A DNA stretch of 44,956 nt, taken from contig ONYS01000011.1 in the NCBI GenBank assembly GCA_900322095.1, positions 1-44,956 on the forward strand. The letters run 5' to 3'. Source of the stretch: an uncultured Prevotella sp. (GTDB lineage: Bacteria > Bacteroidota > Bacteroidia > Bacteroidales > Bacteroidaceae). This document shows, one piece after another, positions 32,843 to 43,157 of this stretch. Position numbers and translations under genes: made by a program. Under the pieces are notes generated by a model, which saw only the letters and a program-made list of their open reading frames with translations, ran no database searches and was not told the origin of the DNA. Within the stretch, counting starts at the first letter, position 1. Every line of letters begins with the position of its first letter.

Positions 32843-33754
32843 TCAATAAACCTTCAACCGGGCGCCAACATAAATTTGATAGTCGGGAGACAGGCTGTTG
32901 ATGGAATACAAATTCTTCAGTTTAATGCCATAGAGCTGTGCAATGCTGTACATACTTTCGCCTGGTTTGACGGTATGATAATACTTCTTAAAGCGTTTTT
33001 CGGCCTTTGAGCGTTTCTTCTTCAGATAGATTCGTTCACCTGGAAAGATCTTGTCCTTCTTGTCCCGCTCATTGTACTTAGCAATCTTGCGCCATGAAAT
33101 GCCGATTTCCTGACCTATGGATTTCCAAGTGTCGCCCTCGCGAGCAATGATATAGTAGTTCTTGTTGTATATCGTGATGGGATGCAGCACCCCCTCTTGC
33201 GTTTTCACCTTGGAGGAATGGTCTACGATAAAGCGATTGAAATCTTTGGCCCTGTCAAGTCGGCTCAGATCGTAAAGTTCAATGATAATGATAAGGTTGT
33301 CGGCATAATGGGGACTCGTGGCATAGCCACAAGCCTTCAGACCGCGCGCCCATCCTTTATAATCCGTTATCGAGAGATTGAAGAGCGAACGATAACGAGG
33401 CTGCTGGCTCAAAAACCGGCTGTGATCCTCATAGCTGTCAAAAACTGTAGAATAGGCCCGGAAGCATTCCTGGGTTGCATCATCGTCGGCATAGGCCGTA
33501 GCTCCCGTCCAGCCGTGACACTTGATACCAAAATGATTATTCGACCGGCGGGCTAGATCGCTCAGTCCGGCACGGCTCTCAAGCAACCCCTGTGCCATCG
33601 TTATGCTGGCAGGAATGTGATAACGCTTCATCTGCTCGATGGCCAGGTCCTTATACTGATTGATGTAGGTCTGATAGGCCATATTGGGCCGAAGCTGCGC
33701 ATGGGCAGCAACAGCCATCAACAAAAGGGCTATCAACAATATGTTTTTTCTCAT
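32843..33754 (-). CDS. Secreted glucosaminidase with two LysM domains
   Basis: A peptidoglycan hydrolase of 303 residues. The ATG at 33754 is used; the codon before it is GTG. A signal peptide (about 1-20, ending AHA) is followed by a FlgJ-type glucosaminidase domain (about 25-165) with GLLESRAGLSDLARRSNNHFGIKC, in which the glutamate is the likely acid. Two LysM domains follow, about 195-245 (YYIIAREGDTWKSIGQEIGISW) and 255-303 (YHTVKPGESMYSIAQLYGI), which bind glycan chains. A basic linker separates them. It has its own promoter and is divergent from the folK-like gene. Confidence 0.92.
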   Translation of the reverse strand: MRKNILLIALLLMAVAAHAQLRPNMAYQTYINQYKDLAIEQMKRYHIPASITMAQGLLESRAGLSDLARRSNNHFGIKCHGWTGATAYADDDATQECFRAYSTVFDSYEDHSRFLSQQPRYRSLFNLSITDYKGWARGLKACGYATSPHYADNLIIIIELYDLSRLDRAKDFNRFIVDHSSKVKTQEGVLHPITIYNKNYYIIAREGDTWKSIGQEIGISWRKIAKYNERDKKDKIFPGERIYLKKKRSKAEKRFKKYYHTVKPGESMYSIAQLYGIKLKNLYSINSLSPDYQIYVGARLKVY

Positions 33755-33773
33755 CACATTTACTTTTAGCTAA

Positions 33774-33805
33774 CAAAGTTAGATAAAATCATAAAAAAAC
33801 ACAAA
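33774..33805 (-). promoter_or_regulatory. Promoter of the glucosaminidase gene
   Basis: On the minus strand TTTG (33805-33802), a 20-base spacer and TAACTTTG (33781-33774) match exactly, about 19 bases before the ATG. Confidence 0.75.
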
Positions 33806-33832
33806 ACAATAAAGTGTTTTAATAATTATTAG

Positions 33833-33840
33833 TAATTTTG
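33833..33840 (+). promoter_or_regulatory. -7 box five bases before the folK-like start
   Basis: TAATTTTG matches TAnnTTTG and is followed by only five bases, CCCGT, before the ATG at 33846. The -33 region is unclear. Confidence 0.6.
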
Positions 33841-33845
33841 CCCGT

Positions 33846-34247
33846 ATGAATAAATCGGCAAAGATTATCATCTCGGTGGGTTCCAACCACGATCAGCAAG
33901 CACACATCGACATGGCTCGCAAGTATCTGCGCGAGGCCTTTCATGGTGTGTCGTTCACTGAAGCCATCTGGACCGACCCCATCGGCCTCGTATCCGACAG
34001 ATACCTCAACATGCTTGCCGTGGCCGACACGCCCACCGACGAAGTAGCTACCAAAGCCGTATTGAAAAAGATAGAGGAGCTCTGCGGTGATACCAGGCAA
34101 CTCAGAAGCCAGAACATCGTCAATATGGACCTCGACTTGCTGAGTTTTGGCACAGAGAAGCGCCACATAGCCGATTGGGAACGGCCTTATATAAAGAAAC
34201 TCATGCTATGCTTAGATATTTCATCATCCTTGTCTCATTCCTGCTGA
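33846..34247 (+). CDS. HPPK-like protein (folate pathway)
   Basis: A 133-residue protein resembling 2-amino-4-hydroxy-6-hydroxymethyldihydropteridine pyrophosphokinase (FolK). It carries ISVGSN at the start, DPIGLVSDRYLNML in the middle, and LRSQNIVNMDLDLLSFG with the two aspartates that bind magnesium. FolK is usually about 160 residues, and the pterin-binding C-terminal part is reduced: the last about 15 residues (LCLDISSSLSHSC) come from sequence shared with the next gene. So it may be a short form with altered activity. The promoter box is five bases before the ATG. It overlaps the TPR gene by 40 bases. Confidence 0.75.
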   Translation: MNKSAKIIISVGSNHDQQAHIDMARKYLREAFHGVSFTEAIWTDPIGLVSDRYLNMLAVADTPTDEVATKAVLKKIEELCGDTRQLRSQNIVNMDLDLLSFGTEKRHIADWERPYIKKLMLCLDISSSLSHSC

Positions 34248-35026
34248 CGCCGATTATAGGAAGTGCTCAGACGGATGCCGAGAAATTGGGCATGGCCTTG
34301 GACTACTTCCAAAGCCACAAGTATCATGAGGCACTACTGATGTTCGAGGATCTTGACAAGCACTATCAGCTCAATCCGCGATTCCTTGCCTACATGGGCG
34401 TTTGCTATTATTACGCATGGAATTACGACAAGGCCACTGCCTATTTGGACTCGGTGATGGAAAAGATGGACGTATACTCGCCCCACGAGAGGGCTGTCTA
34501 TTATTTTGCCGATGCCGAGAGTCATTTCTATTTACAACAATACGAGAAAGCAATTCCTCTCTATGAGAAGATGCTGAAAGTGTGTTTCAAGGATGAGGAG
34601 CCAGCAACCCTCTACAAGTTAGGCTTCAGCTATCTGTTTCAGGATCAATGGCAAGAAGCAAGCGACTATTTCAAGAAGGCTCTGTCTGGCTTCAAGAAAA
34701 TGCTGCCAATGGAAACAGCCCGCATCACACAACTACAGCACATGATCAACGGCTTAAACCCACTGGTGCCGCCATCCAAAGAAGACTGGTTGCGCTTCGA
34801 CTCACTGTGGATGACGATGAACGGTCCCAAAATGATACTTAACAGATTGCCGGAAATGCCACCAATGAAAGAGATCATCCTGCCCCAACAAGCCACAATA
34901 GCAGAAAATACGCCTCCGACAACGCCCACGGAAAAGATGGTGAAAGACACTATCTCGCAGCCCGCCGTCCACGATATTGACCTCAGCGACATCTATAAAG
35001 ACCTGGTCATTCCTGACAGCTTATAG
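34208..35026 (+). CDS. Secreted TPR protein
   Basis: A 272-residue exported protein. The ATG at 34208 gives a clean signal peptide (MLRYFIILVSFLLTPIIGSAQ), while the in-frame ATG at 34175 would place 11 polar residues before it. TPR units follow: YFQSHKYHEALLMFEDLDKHY, AYMGVCYYYAWNYDKATAYLDSVM, YFADAESHFYLQQYEKAIPLYEKML and YKLGFSYLFQDQWQEASDYFKKAL. The last about 80 residues are proline-rich and disordered. It starts inside the folK-like gene in another frame, so the two are coupled. Function unknown. Confidence 0.82.
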   Translation: MLRYFIILVSFLLTPIIGSAQTDAEKLGMALDYFQSHKYHEALLMFEDLDKHYQLNPRFLAYMGVCYYYAWNYDKATAYLDSVMEKMDVYSPHERAVYYFADAESHFYLQQYEKAIPLYEKMLKVCFKDEEPATLYKLGFSYLFQDQWQEASDYFKKALSGFKKMLPMETARITQLQHMINGLNPLVPPSKEDWLRFDSLWMTMNGPKMILNRLPEMPPMKEIILPQQATIAENTPPTTPTEKMVKDTISQPAVHDIDLSDIYKDLVIPDSL

Positions 35027-35153
35027 TTTCAGCCTCAAGTTATTCGCATTCATAGCATATTTTCTCGTACAAAAGAAAGGATTACGAGGTATCAGAGCCA
35101 ACACTCTCTGATTGCAATTATTCGTCCTGCTCTAGAACTCTATGGCAGGAAAC

Positions 35154-35372
35154 AGGGCTAAATCGACTTCCATTCATGGGCAAATCGACTCTCAACCATC
35201 GGCAAAACGGCTTTCATTTATAGGCAAATCGTCCCACTACTATCGGCAAATCAACTCACGAATATCTGCTATTTGCTGACGGCCATCAGCAAATCTGCCG
35301 ACGGCCATCAGCAAATCTGCTCACGGCCGTCAGCAGATCTGCCCACGACCGTCAGCAGATCTGCAGACACTT
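35154..35372. repeat. 22-bp tandem dyad array 3, about ten units
   Basis: Units recur every 22 bases (one step of 21). Anchors of the form ATnGGCAAA start at 35176, 35198, 35220 and 35242, with a weaker copy 22 bases earlier, and ATCTGCTATT follows at 35264. From 35273 the units become the dyad form TGCTGACGGCCATCAGCA and variants (units at 35273, 35295, 35317, 35339). These share the outer bases of arrays 1 and 2 (TGCTGAC...GTCAGCA), with GGCC instead of AGCT in the centre. It lies between the TPR gene and the ABC-F promoter. No coding potential. Confidence 0.88.
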
Positions 35373-37220
<1,848 letters not shown>

Positions 37221-37243
37221 GAGTGGGGACATCGACCATTGTT

Positions 37244-37260
37244 TTGGCACGCTATTTGTT
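37244..37260 (+). promoter_or_regulatory. Sigma-54-like promoter before grpE
   Basis: TTGGCACG, four bases, then TTGTT resembles the sigma-54 consensus TGGCACG-N4-TTGCW. GG at 37246-37247 and G at 37258 have the right ten-base distance, with T in place of the usual C. It lies about 30 bases before the grpE ATG. No good primary-sigma promoter is seen in the 69-base gap. Confidence 0.45.
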
Positions 37261-37289
37261 CATATCTCTTTTAAACAAAATATGACATT

Positions 37290-37895
37290 ATGGCACAGGA
37301 ACAAGAAAAAGATTTAAAACAAACAAACAACAACAATAAGGAAGCCGAAGCAAAGCAAGGCGAGAAAGAGACTAAGCAGGAAGAAAAGGCTGAGGACAAG
37401 AAGACTGCCGACGAGAAAAAACCCGAGAAAAAAGAGGAACAAGAAGACCCCTTGAAGAAGGCTCTCGACGACAAAGCCAAACTGGCCGACCAACTGCTTA
37501 GAACCATGGCTGAGTTTGACAACTACCGTAAACGCGTACGCAAGGAGAAAGCCGACCTCATCCTCAACGGAGCAGAGAAGACAATCACCGCCATACTGCC
37601 CATTGTGGACGATATGGAACGCGCGATGGCCAATGCCGACAAGACCGATGATCCTAAAAAGATCGAGGAAGGTTGGGAACTTATCGTTCAGAAGCTCCAC
37701 AAGACACTCGAGGGTCTCGGCGTAAAGAAGATCGACACGAAGGATGCCGACTTCAACACCGACTTCCATGAGGCTGTGGCAATGGTACCCGGTATGGGCG
37801 ACGACAAGAAGGGAAAGGTCATCGACTGCGTACAGTCCGGCTACACGCTCAACAACAAAGTGATACGCCATGCCAAAGTGGCCATCGGGCAATAA
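37290..37895 (+). CDS. grpE: Nucleotide exchange factor GrpE
   Basis: Releases ADP from DnaK during protein folding. The 201 residues begin with about 70 highly charged, glutamine- and lysine-rich residues (disordered, ending EEQEDPLKKAL). A long helix follows (LAEFDNYRKRVRKEKADLI), then the four-helix and beta-wing domain with LEGLGVKKIDTKDADFNTDFHEAVAMVP and NKVIRHAKVAIG at the end. Two motifs, DNYRKR and FHEAV, are hallmarks. dnaJ follows 64 bases on, with a terminator-like stem in between. Confidence 0.95.
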   Translation: MAQEQEKDLKQTNNNNKEAEAKQGEKETKQEEKAEDKKTADEKKPEKKEEQEDPLKKALDDKAKLADQLLRTMAEFDNYRKRVRKEKADLILNGAEKTITAILPIVDDMERAMANADKTDDPKKIEEGWELIVQKLHKTLEGLGVKKIDTKDADFNTDFHEAVAMVPGMGDDKKGKVIDCVQSGYTLNNKVIRHAKVAIGQ

Positions 37896-37911
37896 CAGAA
37901 AATGAACCAAC

Positions 37912-37945
37912 AATTCAGCGCTCCGCCCCAAGCGCTGAATTTTTT
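37912..37945 (+). terminator. Terminator-like stem-loop between grpE and dnaJ
   Basis: A perfect 11-base stem AATTCAGCGCT (37912-37922) with AGCGCTGAATT (37931-37941), an eight-base loop and T residues to 37945. It ends 14 bases before the dnaJ ATG, so it may attenuate or process the transcript. Confidence 0.7.
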
Positions 37946-37959
37946 AAGGAAAGCGAATA

Positions 37960-39129
37960 ATGGCTAAAAGAGACTATTATGAGGTCTTAGGCGTCAGTAA
38001 GAACGCTACAGAAGATGAGATAAAGAAAGCTTATCGCAAGCTTGCTATAAAATACCACCCCGACCGCAATCCCGGTGACAAGGAAGCTGAGGAGAAATTC
38101 AAGGAAGCTGCCGAGGCCTACGACGTGCTTCACGACCCTGAAAAACGTCAGCGTTACGATCAGTTTGGCTTTGAAGGCCTTGAGGGTGGAAGCGGTTTCG
38201 GCGGATTCGGCGGTTCCGGCGGATTCAGCATGGACGATATTTTCTCGGCTTTTGGCGACATTTTCGGTGGTCACAGCGGTTTCGGAGGCTTTGGCAGTGG
38301 CTTTGGTGGCGGTGCGCGTCAGCATGCCCAATACCGCGGTGCAGACTTGAGACTACGCGTAAAGCTAACGCTTGAGGAAATCGCAACCGGAACTACGAAG
38401 AAATTCAAAGTTCATAAAGACGTAGCCTGCCCCCACTGCCACGGTACGGGTTCGGAGGACGGAACGGGCTCAACTACTTGTCCCACCTGTCATGGACAAG
38501 GTGTAGTGGTGAAGACCGTACGCACAATGCTCGGACTGATGCAGACCCAAACCGAATGCCCCACTTGTCACGGCGAAGGCACTGTGATCAAGAACAAGTG
38601 TAAGCAATGTGGTGGCACCGGCGTGGTGAAAGGTGAGGATGTCGTTGAGATCAATATCCCCGCTGGCGTGGCCGAAGGCATGGTAGTCAACGTCTCTGGC
38701 AAGGGAAACGCTGCTCCTCACAACGGCGTAAACGGTGACATTCAAGTCTACATTCAGGAGTTGCCCCATGAGAAATTCGTCCGCGACGGTCAAGACCTCA
38801 TCTACAATCTGCTGCTCGACTTCCCGACGGCAGCGCTTGGAGGAGATGTAGAAGTACCTACGATCGACGGCAAGAAAGCAAAGGTCACCATTGAGCCGGG
38901 AACACAGCCGGGCAAGGCCCTTCGCCTGCGCGGCAAAGGACTCCCAGCCGTGAAAGGCTATGGCAGCGGAAACGGCGACGAGGTCATCAACATCAGCGTC
39001 TACGTGCCTAAGAAGCTGTCGCGCGAAGAGCGTAAGGCCATAGAGCAGTTGCGCGCAAGCGAGAACTTCAAAGGCGACTCGGCTACGAAGAAAAGTATCT
39101 TTGAAAAGTTCAAAAATTACTTCAATTGA
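37960..39129 (+). CDS. dnaJ: Chaperone protein DnaJ
   Basis: J-domain partner of DnaK. The 389 residues carry the J domain (1-70) with HPD at 33-35, and a Gly/Phe-rich region (about 72-115, [14 protein letters not shown]). A zinc region has four repeats [24 protein letters not shown] and CKQCGGTG, and a C-terminal substrate-binding domain follows. All hallmarks are intact. Its stop shares one base with the folC start (TGATG), so the genes are translationally coupled. Confidence 0.98.
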   Translation: MAKRDYYEVLGVSKNATEDEIKKAYRKLAIKYHPDRNPGDKEAEEKFKEAAEAYDVLHDPEKRQRYDQFGFEGLEGGSGFGGFGGSGGFSMDDIFSAFGDIFGGHSGFGGFGSGFGGGARQHAQYRGADLRLRVKLTLEEIATGTTKKFKVHKDVACPHCHGTGSEDGTGSTTCPTCHGQGVVVKTVRTMLGLMQTQTECPTCHGEGTVIKNKCKQCGGTGVVKGEDVVEINIPAGVAEGMVVNVSGKGNAAPHNGVNGDIQVYIQELPHEKFVRDGQDLIYNLLLDFPTAALGGDVEVPTIDGKKAKVTIEPGTQPGKALRLRGKGLPAVKGYGSGNGDEVINISVYVPKKLSREERKAIEQLRASENFKGDSATKKSIFEKFKNYFN

Positions 39130-40421
39130 TGGATTATCAGCAGACTGTTAATTATCTATACAATAGCACCCCGGTTTTCGAACACGTGGGTGCTTCTGCG
39201 TATAAAGAGGGATTGTCCAACACGCTGGCCCTGGATGAGCACTTCGGTCATCCCCACCGGCTTTTCAAGACAATCCATGTGGCTGGCACAAACGGCAAGG
39301 GCTCCTGCGCCCACACGATAGCAGCCATCTTGCAGCAACAGGGCTACCGCGTGGGACTCTATACCAGCCCGCATCTTGTGGACTTCCGCGAACGCATTCG
39401 CGTCAACGGCCAGATGATCAGCGAGCAGCGCGTCGTTGACTTCGTGGAGAAAGAGCGCGGCTTCTTTGAGCCCCTGCATCCCAGCTTCTTTGAACTCACT
39501 ACAGCTCTGGCCTTCCTTTATTTTGCAGAACAAAAGGTAGATATCGCCGTTGTTGAGGTTGGACTGGGCGGACGACTAGACTGCACAAACATCATCACTC
39601 CCCTACTCTGCATCATAACCAACATCAGCTACGACCACACACAATTTCTCGGCAACACGCTAGCCAAGATTGCCGGCGAGAAGGCCGGCATCATCAAGCC
39701 CGGCGTTCCCGTAGTCATTGGCGAGAGCATTGCTGAGACCCGGCCGGTATTCGAATCAAAGGCCAAAGAGATGCTGGCTCCGATCGTCTTTGCCGAAGAC
39801 AATCCCGAGGTATTACAATCGCACCTTTGTCCTGCCGGCGGACGAGACTACACAACGCGCTCGTTTGGACAGATCCATGGAGAGTTGGGCGGCGACTATC
39901 AGGACAAGAACGCCAACACCATTCTCACCGCTGTCAGGCTCATCAACTACAGCAAACTGCTGCCTGCAATTTCTTTAAGCGCCTTGAAGTCTGGATTTGG
40001 TCAAGTATGTGAGTCCACAGGCTTGCTTGGCCGCTGGCAGAAAATCCACGACAAACCGCTGGCCGTATGCGACACCGGGCACAATCCCGGTGGATGGCAA
40101 TATCTGAGCCAACAAATAAAAGCCCAAAAAGCTAAAGAGAAAAGAATCGTCTTCGGAATGGTAGACGACAAGGACATCGACACCGTTATGGGAATGTTGC
40201 CCAAAGATGCTGTCTACTACTGGACACAGCCTACATCGAAGCGTGCTTTTCCGGTTGAGAAAGTTGCCCAAACAGCCGCTGCACATCAACTGAAAGGCTT
40301 GATAATAGGCGATGTAGACGCAGCCTACCGCCAAGCGCTGAAGGATGCCTCGCCCGAGGACTTCGTTTTCGTTGGAGGCAGCAGCTATGTGGTTGCAGAT
40401 TTGCTGAGCAAAGAACTTTAA
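39129..40421 (+). CDS. folC: Folylpolyglutamate synthase / dihydrofolate synthase
   Basis: Adds glutamate to folates, and in many bacteria also makes dihydrofolate. The 430 residues have the Mur-ligase fold: HVAGTNGKGSCAHTIAAIL (P-loop), LYTSPHLVDFRERIRVNG, ELTTALAFLYFAEQKVDIAVVEVGLGGRLDCTN, and NISYDHTQFLG near the metal-binding site. DTGHNPGG begins the C-terminal domain. The ATG at 39129 is preferred to the TTG three bases upstream because it fits the coupled TGATG arrangement with dnaJ. Fusion or truncation is not seen. Confidence 0.95.
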   Translation: MDYQQTVNYLYNSTPVFEHVGASAYKEGLSNTLALDEHFGHPHRLFKTIHVAGTNGKGSCAHTIAAILQQQGYRVGLYTSPHLVDFRERIRVNGQMISEQRVVDFVEKERGFFEPLHPSFFELTTALAFLYFAEQKVDIAVVEVGLGGRLDCTNIITPLLCIITNISYDHTQFLGNTLAKIAGEKAGIIKPGVPVVIGESIAETRPVFESKAKEMLAPIVFAEDNPEVLQSHLCPAGGRDYTTRSFGQIHGELGGDYQDKNANTILTAVRLINYSKLLPAISLSALKSGFGQVCESTGLLGRWQKIHDKPLAVCDTGHNPGGWQYLSQQIKAQKAKEKRIVFGMVDDKDIDTVMGMLPKDAVYYWTQPTSKRAFPVEKVAQTAAAHQLKGLIIGDVDAAYRQALKDASPEDFVFVGGSSYVVADLLSKEL

Positions 40422-40537
40422 ACGTTTTTAACCATAAAATGATTAGATTTCTCTATAGATAATTTGTGTTTATCGTTTTTTTTGTTTTATTTTGCATTAA
40501 CAATCAAAAACTAAGCATAATATAACAGAATAGGAAT

Positions 40538-41629
40538 ATGACGAACGCAACTGAGACACAAAACATTTGTGGTCTGAAACGCGAAGACTTTCAGACCACT
40601 GTCAACGGAAAGAAAACCGATCTTTTCATTTTAAGAAATAAGGATGGCAATGAAGTGGCCATCACCAACTACGGTGGCGCAATTGTCGCCATCATGGTAC
40701 CTGACAAAAACGGTGTCAGAGCCAACGTGATCCAAGGCCACGACAACATTCAGGATGTGATCAATTCGCCTGAGCCCTATCTTTCCACGCTCATCGGCCG
40801 CTACGGCAACCGCATCTGCAAGGGAAGATTCCAGTTGCACGGCAAGGAGTACATGCTGCCCATCAACGACGGTCCCAACAGCCTGCACGGCGGTAAGCAT
40901 GGTTTCAACCAGAAGGTTTGGGAAGCCCTGCAGATGAACGACCAGACGCTCGTGCTGAAATACGTCAGTCCTTACGGCGAGGAAGGCTTCTCTGGAGAAG
41001 TGAGAGTGACGGTTGTCTATCAGTTCAACGACGACAATGAGCTCCACATCGACTACATGGCCACAACAAACAAAATGACCGTCATCAACCTGACCCACCA
41101 CGGATTCTTCTCTTTGGCAGGTATTGCCAATCCTACGCCGACAGTAGAGAACATCGAATGCCAGATCAATGCCGATTACTACCTGCCCATCGACAACACG
41201 AGTATTCCTACGGGCGAAATCCGTTTTGTGAAAGACACCCCGTTCGATTTCCGCACTCCCAAGACTATTGGTCAGGACATTGACTCCGACAACGAGCAAC
41301 TCAAGAATGGCTCCGGCTATGATCATTGCTACGTGCTGAACAAGAAAGAGGAAAAGGAGTTGTCGTTCGCTGCTATGCTGAAAGATCCTGTCAGCGGCCG
41401 CACAATGGAGGTGTATACCACAGAGCCGGGCATCCAACTCTATACCGACAACTTCGGCAGTGGCATCACAGGTCAGCATGGCGCCACCTTCCCACGCCGC
41501 TCAGCAATCTGCCTGGAATGCCAGCACTTCCCCGACACACCGAATCATCCCTATTTCCCATCGGTAGTGCTGAAGCCCGGATGCGAGTATAGACAAAATA
41601 CGTTCTATCGTTTTGGAGTTGAAAAATAA
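40538..41629 (+). CDS. galM: Aldose 1-epimerase (galactose mutarotase)
   Basis: Interconverts the alpha and beta anomers of galactose and other aldoses. A 363-residue single-domain protein, with ITNYGGAIVAIMVPDKNG at the start, then IGRYGNRICKGRF and GPNSLHGGKHGFN. NLTHHGFFSLAG carries the catalytic histidine (usual form TNHxYFNL), and ICLECQHFPDTPNHP carries the catalytic glutamate. First gene of the galactose operon galM, transporter, galK. A weak promoter candidate lies just upstream (TTTG at 40463 and TATTTTG at 40488-40494). Confidence 0.93.
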   Translation: MTNATETQNICGLKREDFQTTVNGKKTDLFILRNKDGNEVAITNYGGAIVAIMVPDKNGVRANVIQGHDNIQDVINSPEPYLSTLIGRYGNRICKGRFQLHGKEYMLPINDGPNSLHGGKHGFNQKVWEALQMNDQTLVLKYVSPYGEEGFSGEVRVTVVYQFNDDNELHIDYMATTNKMTVINLTHHGFFSLAGIANPTPTVENIECQINADYYLPIDNTSIPTGEIRFVKDTPFDFRTPKTIGQDIDSDNEQLKNGSGYDHCYVLNKKEEKELSFAAMLKDPVSGRTMEVYTTEPGIQLYTDNFGSGITGQHGATFPRRSAICLECQHFPDTPNHPYFPSVVLKPGCEYRQNTFYRFGVEK

Positions 41630-41660
41630 CTGAAGAGATCTTTGTAATAACAACCAGGAG

Positions 41661-41687
41661 GTGTGGTCGGCAACTATGCGGCCACAC
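41661..41687 (+). other. Intercistronic stem-loop, galM to transporter
   Basis: GTGTGGTCG (41661-41669) pairs with CGGCCACAC (41679-41687), nine pairs including one G-T, around a nine-base loop. No T-run follows, so it is more likely to affect mRNA stability than to end transcription. Confidence 0.6.
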
Positions 41688-41730
41688 TTCTCATCCATCT
41701 ACGAGAATAAAATAACAAAATAAAAAACTA

Positions 41731-43053
41731 ATGAACAATCAAAAACAAAATGGAAGCATAATAGCCATCATCACGATGATGTTTCTTTATGCTATGATTT
41801 CCTTCGTCACAAACTTGGCTGCGCCTATCGGTGTCATCTGGAAGAATGCCTTCCCCGGTGACTCTGCCAACACCATCGGTATGCTGGGCAACGCCATGAA
41901 CTTTCTGGCCTACCTTTTCATGGGAATCCCAGCAGGTAAACTGCTGACGAAGATTGGCTACAAGAAGACAGCACTTGCTGGTATCGCTATTGGCTTCTTC
42001 GGAGTTCTCATTCAGTTTCTCTCTGGTAAAGTAGGTGCCGACGCCATCAATACTGGATTCGCAGTCTATCTGCTTGGTGCATTCGTTTCTGGTTTCTCTG
42101 TATGTATGCTCAACACGGTTGTTAACCCTATGCTGAACCTTATCGGTGGTGGTGGCAACCGCGGTAATCAGCTCAACATGATTGGTGGTACGCTGAACTC
42201 TCTGTCAGGTACCCTCACCCCTATGCTGGTAGGTTCTCTTATCGGAACTGTTACGGCTTCAACGAAGATGGCCGACGTGAACCTCGTGCTTTACATCGCT
42301 TTGGCTGTATTCTTCTGCGCCTTCGTTGTTCTGTCTTTCATCCCCATCAAAGATCCTGAGATGGGTAAGACAACAGCCGAGACTGTATTTGAGCACAGCC
42401 CCTGGTCATTCCGCCACTTCGTATTGGGTACCATCGCCATCTTCGTATACGTTGGTGTTGAGACCGGTATTCCTGGAACATTGAACTTCTACATCTCCGA
42501 CACCGCAAAAGGTGCATTTGCAGGCATGAATGGCATTGTGAATGCTGCTGCCATTGGCGGCTTCCTCGCCGGTACCTATTGGTTGCTCATGCTGGTCGGC
42601 CGTTTGGTTTCTTCCTTCATCGCCGACAAGGTTTCTAGCCGTACGCTCATGCTCATCGCTACAAGCGTCGCTATGATCTTCCTGCTCTGCGCCATCTTCT
42701 TGGGCCGCAGTTCATTCGTCGAGATGCCAGTGTTCACGGGTAGCGGATTCCAGATGGTCAGCGTGCCCATCGCCGCCATGTTCATCGTGCTCTGCGGTCT
42801 CTGCACTTCCGTGATGTGGTCGTGCATCTTCAACCTCGCAACCGCAGGACTCGGCAAGTATACTGCAGCCGGTTCAGGTATCTTCATGATGATGGTTGTT
42901 GGTGGAGGTCTGATTCCTCTGCTCCAGAACTTCATTGCCGACAACGCAGGTTATTTGATCTCATACATCGTACCCTTCGTTGCTGTGGCCTACATGTTCT
43001 TCTACGCCTTGGTGGGTAGCAAGAACGTCAACAAGGACATTCCTGTAGATTAA
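41731..43053 (+). CDS. Major facilitator sugar transporter
   Basis: A 440-residue polytopic protein with about 12 hydrophobic helices, of the FucP/GluP-like sugar-proton symporter type (FHS family). Examples are AIITMMFLYAMISFVTNLAA, NAMNFLAYLFMGIPAGKLLTKIGY (the MFS loop 2-3 motif), GFSVCMLNTVVNPMLNLIGG and WLLMLVGRLVSSFIADK. The NTVVNPMLN segment is typical of FucP-like transporters. Its place between galM and galK indicates galactose or glucose as substrate. It is separated from galM and galK by short gaps with stem-loops. Confidence 0.9.
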   Translation: MNNQKQNGSIIAIITMMFLYAMISFVTNLAAPIGVIWKNAFPGDSANTIGMLGNAMNFLAYLFMGIPAGKLLTKIGYKKTALAGIAIGFFGVLIQFLSGKVGADAINTGFAVYLLGAFVSGFSVCMLNTVVNPMLNLIGGGGNRGNQLNMIGGTLNSLSGTLTPMLVGSLIGTVTASTKMADVNLVLYIALAVFFCAFVVLSFIPIKDPEMGKTTAETVFEHSPWSFRHFVLGTIAIFVYVGVETGIPGTLNFYISDTAKGAFAGMNGIVNAAAIGGFLAGTYWLLMLVGRLVSSFIADKVSSRTLMLIATSVAMIFLLCAIFLGRSSFVEMPVFTGSGFQMVSVPIAAMFIVLCGLCTSVMWSCIFNLATAGLGKYTAAGSGIFMMMVVGGGLIPLLQNFIADNAGYLISYIVPFVAVAYMFFYALVGSKNVNKDIPVD

Positions 43054-43068
43054 TTAAGAAAACAGAAA

Positions 43069-43108
43069 CGGGTTCTAAAAGTCAAGTAAAAATGATTTTT
43101 AGAACCCG
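43069..43108 (+). other. Intercistronic stem-loop, transporter to galK
   Basis: A 12-base perfect stem CGGGTTCTAAAA (43069-43080) with TTTTAGAACCCG (43097-43108). It has no following T-run on the plus strand. It may limit or protect the transporter message relative to galK. Confidence 0.65.
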
Positions 43109-43157
43109 ATTCAGTATATAGATAACCAAATAACTAACCCTTAAAACAAACTGAATT

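Noticed and set aside
35154-35372. Possible CRISPR array
   Set aside because: The period is only 22 bases, the repeats themselves vary, no spacer-length unique sequence lies between them, and no cas gene is present.
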